Both the position numbers and the translations under genes were made by a program. A DNA stretch of 64,000 nucleotides, from the NCBI GenBank assembly GCA_023375785.1, contig SZWC01006863.1, forward strand, positions 6,762 to 70,761. Reading direction: 5' to 3'. The DNA is from Penium margaritaceum. Lineage: Eukaryota; Streptophyta; Zygnematophyceae; Desmidiales; Peniaceae. This document shows positions 62,450-64,000 of the stretch, in pieces (the first letter of the stretch is position 1; the number at the start of each line of letters is the position of its first letter). The notes under the pieces are model-generated. The model saw nothing but the letters and a program-made list of their open reading frames with translations, had not been told where the DNA came from and ran no database searches.

Positions 62450-64000
62450 GGTGGCTTAAGAGGCTGGAGGTTGTCACATCTTGGGACATGAATGCAATGA
62501 AAAAACATCCCACGCATGGAATACAGGAACTTATGTACATCAATAGTGCGACACTTTCTCCCCTTTTAACTTCAGTGTCAAGGTAAGATGTGAGAAATAC
62601 GTCAATGCCTGCTAAAATAGGTATAGATGTATTTATCAACATCATATATTTTGTCATAATGCTCTCTGCCATAATTCCATGCATCATTGTCCTGCCACTT
62701 GACTGAATACTCCAATACTTCATCCCGCCGGTAGTTTCCAATAATGCTTTACCTCGTACTCTGTGCTCGTGTCGACTTTGATAACTGATGAAGGAGACAT
62801 GTCTTTGCCGTATAAATACTTGCTTGGATCCAGGTAGAGATTTACCTGGCTCATGTGGAACACCGGCTGAACATCCGTGCTCTTATGACGGATTTTTTTG
62901 GTGATGACAGGTTTCCACATCTCTGTGATGACAAGTGGCCACAACCCCTTAGGTTTGGGCTTCGTGCACTCTTGTACTTGTAGCTTGAATTTTCCCGAGC
63001 TTAGTAAGAGCCAGTCACTAACGTATAGCTTGGTGTCTATTTGGTTTTCTTCACTAGGTTTCTTCATTACTGCTTTAGTTGTAATGAGCACCTGGTGAGT
63101 GTCGTCCTAGATGCTGTGAAAATCCTGTTGTTGGATGTTGACAGCCGGTACGTTGTTTTAACTCTAGGAATGTGCTGAAGTTTCTGGCAGATCTTCATGA
63201 ATCACATTGACGTATACTTTATCCATGGTAACAGAGGTTGCAACGTATGCATGTGCAAACTTGGCAGCCAATAGCTTGACCACCCAGTCAGTGCCTTATG
63301 GATCATGTAGGGTTTGGATCAATTAATCCAGTAAATTGTTAGTTTGTTCGGTCTGTCCACTGTTTTGGGGATGGACGGCCGACAATAGCTGGATTTTACT
63401 GCCATATGAAGTCATCAACGATTGCCAATATCTATTATTGAACCTCCCTAGCGGGGGAAGAGGAGACATCGTGTAATCAAACGATGTGGTTAATGATCAG
63501 CCACTTCGGTTCCTTTGCAGTGACCATTTCTGTAATCAAGATGAAGTGCGACATCTTTGATAGCTTGTCGACCACCACAACAATTGCATCAAACCCCTCT
63601 GCTATGACTGAGAAACCCGTCACAAAGTTCACGGAGATAGATAACCACGGATCTTGGCCATTGATAGTGGTTGAATCAAACCCGAGGATTTGGACCATCT
63701 CGACTTATGGCATTGACACATGTCACACACACCTTGAAGTAGTTTGCGATCTTGGTCTGCATCCTGTCCCAAATTTTCCACCGGGGTCAGTATTGTGGTA
63801 CTGCTCCAACAGCATACATTGTAGCTCGTCATTGGATGGTGCATTCACCTGTTGAGTGAATGACCATGACTACAATTGGTCAAACCAGAATGCAGTCTTG
63901 TTATACCCACTGAACTCCTCATACCCCGTCACAAACAGCCTCGCAATGTACAGCTTTCATTTGACAATCAACATGCTGATCTCGGCCACTAGATCCCAAC
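62450..64000 (-). mobile_element. Ty3/gypsy chromovirus remnant G, runs off right edge
   Basis: Fossil gypsy element on the minus strand. In element order it shows an integrase zinc-binding end (about 63740-63700, CDMCQCHKSR), the integrase core (63698-63477, including DAIVVVVDKLSKMSHF), the integrase C-terminal part (63091-62830, including PVFHMSQVNLYL) and a chromodomain-like stretch (about 62780-62650, TSTEYEVKH then KYWS). Gag, protease and RT would lie beyond the window. It is broken in several places. The left LTR was not identified. Confidence 0.75.

Overview
The window looks like streptophyte (green plant lineage) nuclear DNA, and a charophyte alga such as Chara would fit, but this is inference. 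The reasons are a plant-type triple-HMG-box protein gene with introns of about 86-121 bp, several Ty1/copia LTR elements, at least two chromodomain Ty3/gypsy remnants, and primer binding sites matching plant initiator tRNA-Met. No species-specific marker was found.

Layout. 1-2025 (minus) is the one well-supported host gene, a 3xHMG-box-type chromatin protein that runs off the left edge. About 3.46-14.5 kb is a decayed, internally deleted copia element (E) with two LTRs, an extra LTR fragment and a duplicated internal segment; a pogo-like DNA transposase pseudogene (10.5-12.9 kb) lies inside it. 14749-23914 is a nearly complete copia element (A) with both LTRs, a primer site, a 5-bp target duplication, a 36-bp repeat in its polyprotein linker and an unusual 1.4-kb trinucleotide-rich leader. 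24.97-25.41 kb is a 23-bp minisatellite. 25.46-27.4 kb (minus) is probably a host gene for a low-complexity, poly-Gln protein, interrupted by a 327-base gap. 27.4-31.7 kb is intergenic, with a 32-base G run and a PIF/Harbinger-type MITE.

31.7-46.2 kb is a nest three deep. A gypsy chromovirus remnant (D) is split by an LTR element (C, 34551-45282) that carries an array of 25-codon units, and that array is itself split by a copia element (B, 37203-43408). LTR divergence read by eye (B about 8%, C about 15%) agrees with this order. B appears to prime with a half-tRNA (the anticodon arm of initiator tRNA-Met), whereas A, C, E and F use the ordinary 3'-end site. 49291-54779 is a reduced copia-like element (F) inserted in a 58-bp minisatellite whose units can fold. 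55.5-62.7 kb is AT-rich and gene-poor, with a striking hairpin at 56.2 kb and a second, fragmentary copy of the pogo-like transposase at 60.6 kb. The right edge (62.7-64 kb) is another gypsy chromovirus remnant (G).

Assembly quality matters here. Single N characters at 23168 and 42380 are each followed by an exact copy of the preceding 236 or 254 bases. These look like contig ends that overlap but were not merged, not biological duplications. A further single N at 1621 falls in the first intron of the HMG gene.
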